Shown here: positions 37,412 through 46,019 of the stretch, piece by piece
Layout of the letters: each line of letters begins with the position of its first letter
How positions within the stretch are numbered: position 1 is the stretch's first letter
From: Planctomycetia bacterium
GTDB lineage: Bacteria > Planctomycetota > Planctomycetia > Gemmatales > HRBIN36
Assembly (NCBI GenBank): GCA_016795155.1
Contig: JAEUIE010000044.1
Coordinates: forward strand, 1-64,000
Direction of reading: 5' to 3'
Length of the DNA: 64,000 nucleotides
Notes under the pieces: model-generated
Told to the model about the DNA's origin: nothing
The model's input: the letters and a program-made list of their open reading frames with translations, nothing else
Databases searched by the model: none
Program-made: the position numbers and the translations under genes

Positions 37412-38932
37412 TTACGGTTGAGACTGTTCCTGTTCCGCCAATCGGCGGTTAAAGGGCTTGGCAATGAAGTAAAAAACAATCACTGCAATAATGCATATCG
37501 CCAGTTGTACGCTGAAGTATTGCGTGGGGGTATACCGTTTAAGAACGGCCTGCTTGGCGCTGACGAGCGAAAGTTCGAGGCCGCTTTCCATCGTTACTCC
37601 CATTGTAGCGGGAGACGCTGCCAGGCTAGACGCCATGAAACCTGTTGCCTGTAGTATTTGCCTGGCTTCGGTTTTGATGACTTCAACACTGTAGATGGGC
37701 GTTACCTGGCTGTTGATCAACGTGCCACTGAAAATCGTGAAGAGAAAACAAGCGGTAATAAAACCCTTCATCGATTTTGGAGCAGCTACAAAGGCGAGTT
37801 CCAGCCCCACGGGGGAAATCAGTATTTCCGCTACTGTCATGCAGAAATACGCAGCCACGAGCCAGAGGATGGATGTTTTGCCTGTACCAGCCATTTGATC
37901 GGCCAGAACAAACATGAGCGGAGTTAGAGCGGTAAAGACAAACCCCAGCTGCATCTTGTCGGTCGGGCGAACCTTATGTCCTCGCTTCTCCATCCAGGTG
38001 AAGAGGATGGTGGAGAGTGGCAGAAGGGTCAAAATAAACCAGGCATTGAGTTGTTGAAACTGATCTGCCTTGTAGGTCGTACCGAAGATGGTGGTATCGA
38101 GTTTCTCGCGGGTAAAATAGAGCCAGACGGTGTTGTAATGTTTCATCACGCTCCAGAAGACCGCGCACAGCACAAATACACCCAACAGCTTTGCCAGGGT
38201 GCTCCACTGTTCTGCACGTTCTTCCGGTGTTTTTTTCTTGTGATGAATCGTTTCAACGGCGTAGTATTTCCTGCCCAAGGCAAACAAAATAAGCGCGATC
38301 ACCATCAGAATGGTCGGCAACCAATATGCGTTGTTGTAGCCTACTCGAGATCGAAGCCATGGCATGCCTGCCTGGGCAAGCAGAGAGCCGACATTGATAG
38401 CCCAGTAAAACATCGAGAAGGCTGTGCTGCGCAGCTGCAACTCTCCCGGTTTCTGCTGATCGTACGTCATTCCCAACAAGGTTGACAAGTTAGGCTTGAT
38501 GACGCCGCTACCAAACGCCAGGATCACCAATGCAATAAGCATGATGACTGGTGGAATAGCAAAGCCACTTGTAGTACGAATGACGTCTTCGGCTGTCAGC
38601 GGTATGGTCATCAGCCAGTTGCCAATGACATACGGTACTGCAAAGCCGACGATGGTCCAATATCTACCGAGAAAGCGATCAGCGATGATCCCGCCAATGA
38701 GAGGGGTCAGGTAGGTCGCTGCTTGAAAGTAATAAGCCCAGCGGGAAGAATCTGATTCACTGAACAGCAATTTCTCGTTCATGTAAAACGTGAGAATAGC
38801 CAGCATACCATAGTACGAGCAACGTTCCGCTAGTTCGCCCCAAAAGAGAAACCAGAATCCGAATGGATGCCCTTTGATGTAGGCAATGATCTTGCTGAGG
38901 GGATTGCTGCTCGTGGCCGGTGTCTGGGACAT
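37412..38932 (-). CDS. POT/PTR2 family proton-dependent oligopeptide transporter, second copy
   Basis: A paralogue of the neighbouring transporter (FWGELAERCSYYGM; FGSGVIKPNLSTLLGMTYD; FYWAINVGSLLA), about 506 residues. It differs by a longer C-terminal extracytoplasmic loop (near residues 405-470) and a charged tail. ATG at 38932 is chosen over the adjacent GTG. The 11-bp gap to the next gene implies one transcript. The conserved blocks align residue for residue, which points to an old tandem duplication. Confidence 0.92.
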   Translation of the reverse strand: MSQTPATSSNPLSKIIAYIKGHPFGFWFLFWGELAERCSYYGMLAILTFYMNEKLLFSESDSSRWAYYFQAATYLTPLIGGIIADRFLGRYWTIVGFAVPYVIGNWLMTIPLTAEDVIRTTSGFAIPPVIMLIALVILAFGSGVIKPNLSTLLGMTYDQQKPGELQLRSTAFSMFYWAINVGSLLAQAGMPWLRSRVGYNNAYWLPTILMVIALILFALGRKYYAVETIHHKKKTPEERAEQWSTLAKLLGVFVLCAVFWSVMKHYNTVWLYFTREKLDTTIFGTTYKADQFQQLNAWFILTLLPLSTILFTWMEKRGHKVRPTDKMQLGFVFTALTPLMFVLADQMAGTGKTSILWLVAAYFCMTVAEILISPVGLELAFVAAPKSMKGFITACFLFTIFSGTLINSQVTPIYSVEVIKTEARQILQATGFMASSLAASPATMGVTMESGLELSLVSAKQAVLKRYTPTQYFSVQLAICIIAVIVFYFIAKPFNRRLAEQEQSQP

Positions 38933-38955
38933 CACATCGTCCTGGTGGGAATTTA

Positions 38956-39363
38956 TTACTTGCCTTCCGGTGGTGCCCCATGCGGAACGGGTTTCAGTGT
39001 ACCATCTGCCTGGCGATCTACCGAGACATAAATGACATCGGCCTGCGTGACGGGAATGATCCTGCCTTGCCTTTCTGCTTCCACTTCAACACGCACGGTT
39101 ATGGATGTTCTTCCAACACGAATGGAATGTGCCCAGAAACTGACGAGGTCACCCACCAGCACCGGTTCCTTAAAATCGACTTTATCGATGGCAATCGTAA
39201 CGAGCATTTTCGCTTTGCCGCCCTTGGCATCCAAGGCATGGCGAGCACCACAATGTGCTGCCTGATCGATATAGCTGAGCAATACGCCACCGAAGATGGT
39301 TCCCAGCGGGTTGGTATCGCGAGGCATCATAACCACTTTGATGGCTAGGTATCGTTCTGACAT
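38956..39363 (-). CDS. acyl-CoA thioesterase, hotdog fold
   Basis: A 135-residue single hotdog domain of the YciA/BFIT type: MPRDTNPLGTIFGGVLLSYIDQAA carries the conserved Asn and Asp of the active site helix region, followed by VDFKEPVLVGDLVSFWA. It hydrolyses acyl-CoA thioesters; chain-length preference is not readable. The ATG at 39363 has TAGGAG 6 nt upstream. An upstream in-frame ATG would overlap the preceding gene and has no ribosome binding site. It starts 7 nt after the MetE-like gene and is probably co-transcribed with it. Confidence 0.9.
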   Translation of the reverse strand: MSERYLAIKVVMMPRDTNPLGTIFGGVLLSYIDQAAHCGARHALDAKGGKAKMLVTIAIDKVDFKEPVLVGDLVSFWAHSIRVGRTSITVRVEVEAERQGRIIPVTQADVIYVSVDRQADGTLKPVPHGAPPEGK

Positions 39364-39370
39364 GCTGCTC

Positions 39371-40501
39371 CTAACTGGAAATATCGCCATTGCGTGCCGG
39401 AGGAATATCCATCTCCGGTTCTGAGGTAGGCAGAGACAGCACAGGCGTCGAAGGCGTTGCTTCCTTCACGCCCAATTCATGGCGAACCTGCCTGGCTGCT
39501 TCCACCATGTTATTGACTTTTCGGATGGCGACATTGCGGGAAAGCGACGCGAGTCCGGCATCGGCAGATATCCATAATCGCTCAGCTGGAACCTGCGTTT
39601 TGGCCTGATGAATGCGTTCCACCAGCAGACCTACTGGTTCCACCCAGGTACAGGTGGTATCGACAATTCCCAAGCCTACCCGCCGGGCAGGTATTTCTTC
39701 CAGAATACTGATTTCTGAAAAATCCGAGGCTGCAAATGCCAGATCAAACTGCCGAACATTCATGGTGGCAGCAACCACCGCCGTCGTCAGCGGAGCGAGC
39801 CAGGGGCGATAGGATCGGCGGTTCATGGGCCTGCCATAACCATCCAGATAGCCCAACCGCAAATGGATTTCGATTGGCAGACCATCCACCGTACGTCGCA
39901 CCAGATCGGCCAGCGTGGCTGGGTCTTCATTCGACCAGGCCATGCCCGGTTCATCGAGTTGGATCATGGTGACACCCATGCTGCCCAGCGATTCCATTTC
40001 ATCACGCAGAATGCCCGAAAGCGTTTGCGCAGTTGATAATCGGCTTTGCCCGCCATGAATGAGGCCAGCTAATGTATAAGGGCCGGGAATGGAAATGACT
40101 GAAAGCGTACTGCTCAGGGACATCAGCCGTTCCGCATCGCTGCATAGCCCCAGGCCACGCAATGCAATCAACGGCTTGGTCTGCTGATACCGTGCCGCTT
40201 GATGGTACAATCTGCTGCGGAGCCTTTTGCGATGAGGCAACACTTCCAGACCCTGAATGCGGTCCAGGATAGTGATGCCTTCGACGACACCGGGCAATCC
40301 CAATTGGGTCGTGACTATATCTGCACCCGCCCGCAATTGATCATCCAGTGCAACCAGAAATGCATCTCGCGATACTTCTTCCTGATCTTCGTGGAACCCA
40401 CGATCTGTGTGGCGCAACCCATCCAGATGATGTCGAACATACCAACTGGCAGCAGGCCAGGAACCAGCAAGATAAATAGGAAGCAGAGGAAGATCAGACA
40501 T
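39371..40501 (-). CDS. MetE-like (UROD/MetE superfamily) protein without the zinc site
   Basis: A 376-residue TIM-barrel protein related to the catalytic half of cobalamin-independent methionine synthase: MIQLDEPGMAW matches the homocysteine-binding QxDEP motif, and the C-terminal ISADAGLASL segment aligns with NPDCGL. Of the four zinc ligands, only the histidine remains (H213 in EIHLRL). The expected Cys is R215, the expected Glu in LEF is A255 (LAF), and the expected Cys in the DCG motif is A315. Zinc-dependent methyl transfer is therefore unlikely by the standard mechanism. It sits upstream of a thioesterase gene and divergent from carB. True function unknown. Confidence 0.8.
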   Translation of the reverse strand: MSDLPLLPIYLAGSWPAASWYVRHHLDGLRHTDRGFHEDQEEVSRDAFLVALDDQLRAGADIVTTQLGLPGVVEGITILDRIQGLEVLPHRKRLRSRLYHQAARYQQTKPLIALRGLGLCSDAERLMSLSSTLSVISIPGPYTLAGLIHGGQSRLSTAQTLSGILRDEMESLGSMGVTMIQLDEPGMAWSNEDPATLADLVRRTVDGLPIEIHLRLGYLDGYGRPMNRRSYRPWLAPLTTAVVAATMNVRQFDLAFAASDFSEISILEEIPARRVGLGIVDTTCTWVEPVGLLVERIHQAKTQVPAERLWISADAGLASLSRNVAIRKVNNMVEAARQVRHELGVKEATPSTPVLSLPTSEPEMDIPPARNGDISS

Positions 40502-40793
40502 GGTTTCTCAGGACTTACAAAGCGTGTGGTACAGCAGATAGAGAGTACCTGCAATACAGGGCCTGTGCCAGTGAAAAAGACAGGTGTCAATCCAATTTCC
40601 CGAGACGCTGTAGGCAGACTCGGTTCCCGATTTTGGAATCTGAACCGACCAGGAATATCAGCCTTCAACTGAATCCTGATCATATCCATCAGACAGTTCA
40701 GACTTGGCTCACATTCCAATCCAATGATCATGCCTTATCCCGCGATTTTCGTATTCATGAACAAGAGTAACTCGCGCTTTGCAGGAACCATGA
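40502..40793. promoter_or_regulatory. divergent spacer between the MetE-like gene and carB
   Basis: This 292-bp stretch has no credible gene. It must hold promoters for both directions. Short open frames here lack coding character. A GCAGGA ribosome binding site precedes the carB ATG. I see no riboswitch, pyrimidine-rich attenuator or strong palindrome. Confidence 0.4.
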
Positions 40794-43700
40794 ATGCCCA
40801 AACGTACTGACATCAAGAAGATTCTGATTATCGGCTCCGGGCCTATTATCATCGGCCAGGCTTGTGAATTTGATTACTCCGGAACCCAGGCTTGCAAAGC
40901 ACTTCGCGAAGAAGGATATCAGGTAGTTCTCGTTAACTCCAATCCTGCCACCATCATGACCGATCCGGAGATGGCAGATCGGACGTATATTGAACCGATC
41001 ACCTGGGAATACGTTGCGGAAATCATCCGGATTGAACGGCCTGATGCGTTGCTTCCCACCCTGGGTGGCCAAACCGGTCTCAACACGGCGATGGCTCTAC
41101 ATAAAAACGGCATACTGGAAAAGTATGGCGTCGAAATGATCGGTGCCAAGCCGGAAGCCATTCACAAAGCGGAAGACCGACTGGCGTTCAAGCAGGCTAT
41201 GGAAAAGATTGGGCTCGATCTTCCCAAATCCAAACAGATCCACAACCTGGATGAAGCACGCGATGTGCTCGACCTCGTAGGCCTACCATGCATCCTTCGC
41301 CCCAGCTTTACCCTGGGTGGCACGGGTGGTGGAATCGCTTACAACCGTACTGAATTCTTCGATATGATTGCCCGCGGACTGAATCTCAGCCCGGTGCACA
41401 GCGTGCTGGTGGAGGAATCGTGCCTGGGCTGGAAGGAATATGAGCTCGAAGTGATGCGCGACCACGCTGACAATGTCGTCATCATCTGCTCGATTGAAAA
41501 TCTCGACCCGATGGGAGTTCACACGGGTGATTCCATCACGGTGGCGCCGGCACAAACGCTGACTGACAAAGAATACCAGCGCATGCGTGATGCCTCGCTG
41601 CGGGTCATCCGTGAAATCGGCGTGGAAACAGGTGGATCGAACATCCAGTTCGCAATCAACCCTGCCAATGGGCGGATGATTGTCATCGAGATGAACCCGC
41701 GTGTCAGCCGCAGTTCCGCACTGGCCAGCAAAGCAACGGGTTTCCCCATTGCCAAGATTGCAGCCAAGCTCGCGGTAGGCTATCGGCTTGATGAACTGAA
41801 AAACGACATTACGCGTGAAACACCTGCCTGCTTCGAACCGACTATTGATTACGTCGTCACCAAGATTCCACGCTGGGCATTCGAAAAATTCCCCGATGCT
41901 GATGCCACGCTGACCACGCAGATGAAATCGGTCGGCGAGACCATGGCTATCGGCAGAACCTTCAAGGAATCACTTCAGAAAGCCTTGCGCGGCCTGGAAA
42001 CCGGCCATTTTGGTCTGGGGTCACATCGATTCGACCGCTGGGGGACTCCGAAGCAACCGACTATTGAAGAAATTGAGCACAAGCTGGCAACACCCAACGC
42101 TGAACGCATTTTCTTCCTGCGCTATGCTATGAAAGCTGGCATGAGCCTGGATGCTATTCATCAGCGTACGAAAATTGACATGTGGTTTCTCAACCACATC
42201 GCAGATATCGTTGCCATGGAAGAAGAACTGCGGCAGATGGCGAACTTTGATCAGGTCACAGAACCCATTCTCCGACGTGCCAAGCAGTTTGGGTTTTCAG
42301 ATAAGCAGCTCTGCAACATCTGGAATGTCAGCGAAAGTGAAGTGAAGCAGAAACGGCGCGAGTATGGGATTCTTCCCGTATTCAAACTGGTCGATACCTG
42401 TGCCGCGGAGTTTGAAGCCTACACGCCGTATTACTATTCCACTTACGACGCAGCTCCGAAACAATTTGGCGGGGGAGAAGTGCTGGTCGAAAATGAAGTG
42501 AAGCCCAAGGGGAACAAGAAGCGAATCATGATTCTGGGCGGTGGCCCCAATCGTATTGGTCAGGGCATTGAATTCGATTACTGCTGCTGCCAGGCGTCAT
42601 TTGCTCTCAAGGAAGCTGGCTATGAAACCATCATGGTCAATTCCAACCCTGAGACGGTTTCGACCGATTACGACACCAGCGATATGCTGTTCTTCGAACC
42701 GCTGACAGCTGAAGATGTACTTCATATCGTGGAAGAAGTGAAGCCGGACGGAATCATCGTCCAGTTCGGCGGTCAGACACCGCTCAACCTGGCTAAGGCA
42801 CTGGAAGCTGCCAACGCCCCGATTATCGGCACCAGTGTTGACAGCATCGATGTAGCCGAAGACCGCGAACGATTTTCTGAGCTGGTCAACACGCTGAAAT
42901 TGAAACAGCCTCCCAGTGGCATTGCTTATGACGTAGGTAGCGCTAATCGAATAGCACAACGGATCGGGTATCCTGTGCTCGTCCGACCCAGCTATGTGCT
43001 TGGTGGCAGAGCCATGGAAATCGTAGGTGAACAACGGGGACTGGAACAATATGTTTCTCGAGCTGTTGATGTATCACCCGGTAAACCGATTCTCATAGAT
43101 CGCTTTCTCGACAACGCGATCGAGGTCGATGTCGATTGCCTGGCTGATGGCAGGGATGTCATCGTTGGTGGAGTCATGCAACACATTGAAGAAGCAGGGA
43201 TCCATTCAGGTGATTCTGCCTGTGTTCTTCCGCCCTACAGTCTGACACCGGAAATCACGGAAGAAATCAAGAGGCAAACCAGGCAACTCGCCCTGGCCTT
43301 GAATGTACAAGGCCTGATGAATGTTCAATTCGCCGTAGCCAACTTCAAAGCCTTTGGCAACAACGACAACCAGGCAGAAAAGCCAGTCATTTACATTCTG
43401 GAAGTGAACCCCAGGGCCAGCCGGACATCACCTTTTGTTTCCAAAGCCATCGGACTACCCATGCCGAAGGTTGCTTCACTGATTATGGTGGGCAAAACCT
43501 TGCGCGAGTTGGGAGTCACCAGAGAGATTACCCCTCCTTACTACTCCGTGAAAGAAAGCGTCTTCCCGTTCAACAAATTCCCCGGCGTAGATATCATCCT
43601 GGGTCCTGAAATGAAATCAACCGGCGAGGTCATGGGGATCGATGAAGATTTTGCAGTTGCTTTTGCCAAGACACAACTGGCATCCAATAATCCTCTGCCT

Positions 43701-44117
43701 AAAAATGGCCTGATCTTCATCTCCGTAGCAGATCGCGACAAGGAAGTTGCAGTTCCCATTGGAAAACGGTTTGTCGAATTGGGATATGATCTGGTAGCAA
43801 CGATGGGAACCATGCGAGCGCTCCATGCCGCGGGAGTCAAGTGCCGCGAGATCAACAAGATCAGCACCGGCAGGCCCAATCTGCTTGATCTGCTTGAGAA
43901 TGATCAGGTGGCACTGATCATCAATACCCCCAGCAGTCGGATCAGCCGTTCGGATGAACGAAAAATCCGTTCTGCGGCAGTGACGCGGGGAGTCACCTGC
44001 ATTACGACGATATCTGCAGCTCAGGCTGCAGTTGCTGCGTGTTCCGCACTACAGGGCAGCACGGTGAAAGTTAAATCGTTACAGGAACGATTAAAACTGT
44101 TATCACCTTCGACTTGA
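40794..44117 (+). CDS. carB: carbamoyl-phosphate synthase large subunit
   Basis: The 1107-residue ammonia-using synthetase of arginine and pyrimidine synthesis. Two homologous ATP-grasp halves are plain. The first starts [23 protein letters not shown] and has [17 protein letters not shown]; the second starts [23 protein letters not shown] and has [16 protein letters not shown]. The C-terminal allosteric (MGS-like) domain covers residues about 960-1100. The length is near the usual 1070-1080 with a few loop extensions. The small subunit carA is not in the window. An ATG 4 nt upstream is out of frame. Confidence 0.97.
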   Translation: MPKRTDIKKILIIGSGPIIIGQACEFDYSGTQACKALREEGYQVVLVNSNPATIMTDPEMADRTYIEPITWEYVAEIIRIERPDALLPTLGGQTGLNTAMALHKNGILEKYGVEMIGAKPEAIHKAEDRLAFKQAMEKIGLDLPKSKQIHNLDEARDVLDLVGLPCILRPSFTLGGTGGGIAYNRTEFFDMIARGLNLSPVHSVLVEESCLGWKEYELEVMRDHADNVVIICSIENLDPMGVHTGDSITVAPAQTLTDKEYQRMRDASLRVIREIGVETGGSNIQFAINPANGRMIVIEMNPRVSRSSALASKATGFPIAKIAAKLAVGYRLDELKNDITRETPACFEPTIDYVVTKIPRWAFEKFPDADATLTTQMKSVGETMAIGRTFKESLQKALRGLETGHFGLGSHRFDRWGTPKQPTIEEIEHKLATPNAERIFFLRYAMKAGMSLDAIHQRTKIDMWFLNHIADIVAMEEELRQMANFDQVTEPILRRAKQFGFSDKQLCNIWNVSESEVKQKRREYGILPVFKLVDTCAAEFEAYTPYYYSTYDAAPKQFGGGEVLVENEVKPKGNKKRIMILGGGPNRIGQGIEFDYCCCQASFALKEAGYETIMVNSNPETVSTDYDTSDMLFFEPLTAEDVLHIVEEVKPDGIIVQFGGQTPLNLAKALEAANAPIIGTSVDSIDVAEDRERFSELVNTLKLKQPPSGIAYDVGSANRIAQRIGYPVLVRPSYVLGGRAMEIVGEQRGLEQYVSRAVDVSPGKPILIDRFLDNAIEVDVDCLADGRDVIVGGVMQHIEEAGIHSGDSACVLPPYSLTPEITEEIKRQTRQLALALNVQGLMNVQFAVANFKAFGNNDNQAEKPVIYILEVNPRASRTSPFVSKAIGLPMPKVASLIMVGKTLRELGVTREITPPYYSVKESVFPFNKFPGVDIILGPEMKSTGEVMGIDEDFAVAFAKTQLASNNPLPKNGLIFISVADRDKEVAVPIGKRFVELGYDLVATMGTMRALHAAGVKCREINKISTGRPNLLDLLENDQVALIINTPSSRISRSDERKIRSAAVTRGVTCITTISAAQAAVAACSALQGSTVKVKSLQERLKLLSPST

Positions 44118-44202
44118 TCAATCGCACAGATTCTGCGAAATTACGCCATGCATCATAGGGGCAGGTCTGTTGACTATGCCTCAAACCTGAAGAACTTCAT
44201 GG

Positions 44203-45321
44203 ATGAAGTGCATGACACCATTGTCCATCATCAACGATCAGTCTTCGCCCGGCCTGCAGGATATTCAGTCCCGCTTGTCAGGTATCGAGGCGCGACGCAT
44301 CGCCATTATTAAGCCCAGCGCCTTGGGTGATATTGCCCATACTTTACCTGTAGTCACTGCTCTCAGGCATCGTTTTCCCCGCGCTGAGATTAGCTGGGTG
44401 GTGAATAATGTGTACGCAAGCCTGCTCAAGAACCATCCCGATCTGGATGATGTCATCAGCTACGATCGCCACAGTTTCCAAAAAGACTGGGGCACCGGCA
44501 TCGATTACCATGCGCGATTTTTCCGTCAACTCTTTCGCAGACACTTTGACCTGGTCATTGATTTACAAGGACTTCTTCGAACTGGCCTGATGGTTCGGGC
44601 ATCCGGCGCTAAATGGAGAATGGGACTGTCATCTGCCCGTGAAGGATCACGGTGGTTTTATAACATCGTGCTGCCTGATGATCTGTGGAACATGCATGCG
44701 GTAGATCGGTACTGGCTTGCTGTAGATGCACTCGGCGTTGGTAATATGACCAAGCAGTTCAAGCTGCCCAATCTGGAACCCGAACGAAAAAACTGGCTGG
44801 CCAAGCTGGCTCACTTGCCTCGCCCGTGGGTGATGATGAACCTGGGTACACGCTGGCATACCAAGCGCTGGCCCGTGAACCATTTTGCGATCCTCAGCCA
44901 GCATGTCTCACTGGCCAGTGCAGGCAGCACGGTTCTGGTCGGTGGACCCGACGAGACGCAACTTGCTGAGCAGTTTACAAGCTACTGGTCACGTAATGTC
45001 TATTCGACTGTCGGGAAAACTACGTTGCGTGAATTGGCAGCCCTCTTGAGTCTGGCTGATCTCGTTATTTCCAACGATAGTGGCCCATTACACCTGGGGG
45101 TAGCACTGGGCAAAGCGGTTTTGACTCCATTTACCTGTACCTCGCCTGTACGCACTGGTCCGTATCAACAGCCTCAAGGTGTTGTCTCGACGAATGTGCC
45201 CTGCGCTGCTAGTTATGTTAAAACCTGCACTCATATGAGTTGCATGAGTGAATTGACACCCGCTCGAGTTCTTCCAACACTGGATATCCTTCTTCGCTCA
45301 TGGCAACATTACACCGCCTGA
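44203..45321 (+). CDS. glycosyltransferase family 9 (heptosyltransferase-like)
   Basis: A 372-residue GT9 enzyme with the WaaC/WaaF pattern: RRIAIIKPSALGDIAHTLPVVTALR at the N-terminus, FDLVIDLQGLLRTGLM, and the donor-side NLGTRWHTKRWP and SNDSGPLHLGVALGKAVLTPF motifs. It probably transfers a heptose or related sugar to the LPS core in the cytoplasm. The ATG at 44212 is an alternative start. The last 22 nt overlap the start of maf, so the two genes are coupled. Together with kdtA it supports an LPS-type outer membrane. Confidence 0.9.
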   Translation: MKCMTPLSIINDQSSPGLQDIQSRLSGIEARRIAIIKPSALGDIAHTLPVVTALRHRFPRAEISWVVNNVYASLLKNHPDLDDVISYDRHSFQKDWGTGIDYHARFFRQLFRRHFDLVIDLQGLLRTGLMVRASGAKWRMGLSSAREGSRWFYNIVLPDDLWNMHAVDRYWLAVDALGVGNMTKQFKLPNLEPERKNWLAKLAHLPRPWVMMNLGTRWHTKRWPVNHFAILSQHVSLASAGSTVLVGGPDETQLAEQFTSYWSRNVYSTVGKTTLRELAALLSLADLVISNDSGPLHLGVALGKAVLTPFTCTSPVRTGPYQQPQGVVSTNVPCAASYVKTCTHMSCMSELTPARVLPTLDILLRSWQHYTA

Positions 45322-46019
45322 TTTTAGCCAGCAGTTCACTTGGCAGAAGAGCCTTACTGACCCAGGCCGGGTATACTTTTGAAGTAATGCCCAGCCATAT
45401 TGATGAGCACGATGGTACAGGAGTAACTGATCCAAGAAAATACGTCGCTGAATTAGCCTGGCAAAAGGCAGAAGCTATCAGCTATCAGCTATCAGCTGTC
45501 AGCCAACCTACTTTCCCCTCTCCCTACCGGGGAGAGGGATTGGGGGTGAGGGGTTCCTCTCAAGTCGAAGCCCATCCTTCACCCCACCTGCCGCTGAGCA
45601 CCGAGCAATCAGCACCCAGCACTCTGATTCTCGCTGCTGATTCAACTGTCTGGCACCATGGTCAGATCATCGGCAAACCCGTTGACGAAGCCGATGCCCG
45701 CCGAATCTTAGGAAGCTTGGCTGGAACCACCCATGAGCTTTGGACAGGTGTATGCCTTTGGCGGTTGGAAGATGGATTGCAGTTCTGCTGGCAGGAAAAG
45801 AGTGATCTCTACTTTCGGCCGCTCAGTGCAGATGAATTGGAATACCTCATTCAAAGCAAAGTCTGGGAAGGCAAAGCAGGCGGTTATGGCATTGAATCCG
45901 TTGGTGATCCATATCTGACGGTAGTTACTGGAACTGTCAGCAATGTGATTGGGTTGCCTGTTGAATCATTGACAATATTGCTCCGTCAAGTTGCGCCTGA
46001 CCTCATACACCAGGATTGA
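45300..46019 (+). CDS. maf: Maf family nucleotide pyrophosphatase with an in-frame repeat insertion
   Basis: A 239-residue Maf/YhdE-type protein that hydrolyses non-canonical or free nucleoside triphosphates. Family motifs are present: LASSSLGRRALL (usual SxSPRR, with Gly for Pro), AADSTVWHHGQIIGKP (the ADTxV motif with catalytic Asp), and GKAGGYGIESVG near the C-terminus. Residues about 58-110, between the AWQKAEAI helix and the LILAADS strand, are encoded by a repeat cassette; removing them leaves about 187 residues, the normal Maf length. The insertion is 52 codons, so the frame is kept. Its stop overlaps the convergent kinase gene by 17 nt. Confidence 0.9.
   Translation: MATLHRLILASSSLGRRALLTQAGYTFEVMPSHIDEHDGTGVTDPRKYVAELAWQKAEAISYQLSAVSQPTFPSPYRGEGLGVRGSSQVEAHPSPHLPLSTEQSAPSTLILAADSTVWHHGQIIGKPVDEADARRILGSLAGTTHELWTGVCLWRLEDGLQFCWQEKSDLYFRPLSADELEYLIQSKVWEGKAGGYGIESVGDPYLTVVTGTVSNVIGLPVESLTILLRQVAPDLIHQD
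45473..45628 (+). repeat. composite heptamer plus REP-like cassette inside maf
   Basis: It consists of three parts. First, AGCTATC three times, AGCTGTC, then AGCC (45473-45504). Second, a palindrome with CCCTCTCCC (45516-45524) pairing with GGGAGAGGG (45530-45538) followed by TGGGGGTGAGGGG. This resembles a REP-like element found in many bacterial genomes, whose translation YRGEGLGVRG is familiar from annotated proteins. Third, heptamers CTGAGCA, CCGAGCA, ATCAGCA, CCCAGCA (45594-45621). The total of about 156 bp is a multiple of three. Confidence 0.8.

Noticed and set aside
45473-45628. The repeat cassette in maf as a CRISPR-like or frameshifted region
   Set aside because: There are no spacer/repeat units of CRISPR size, and the reading frame is continuous with conserved Maf sequence on both sides.
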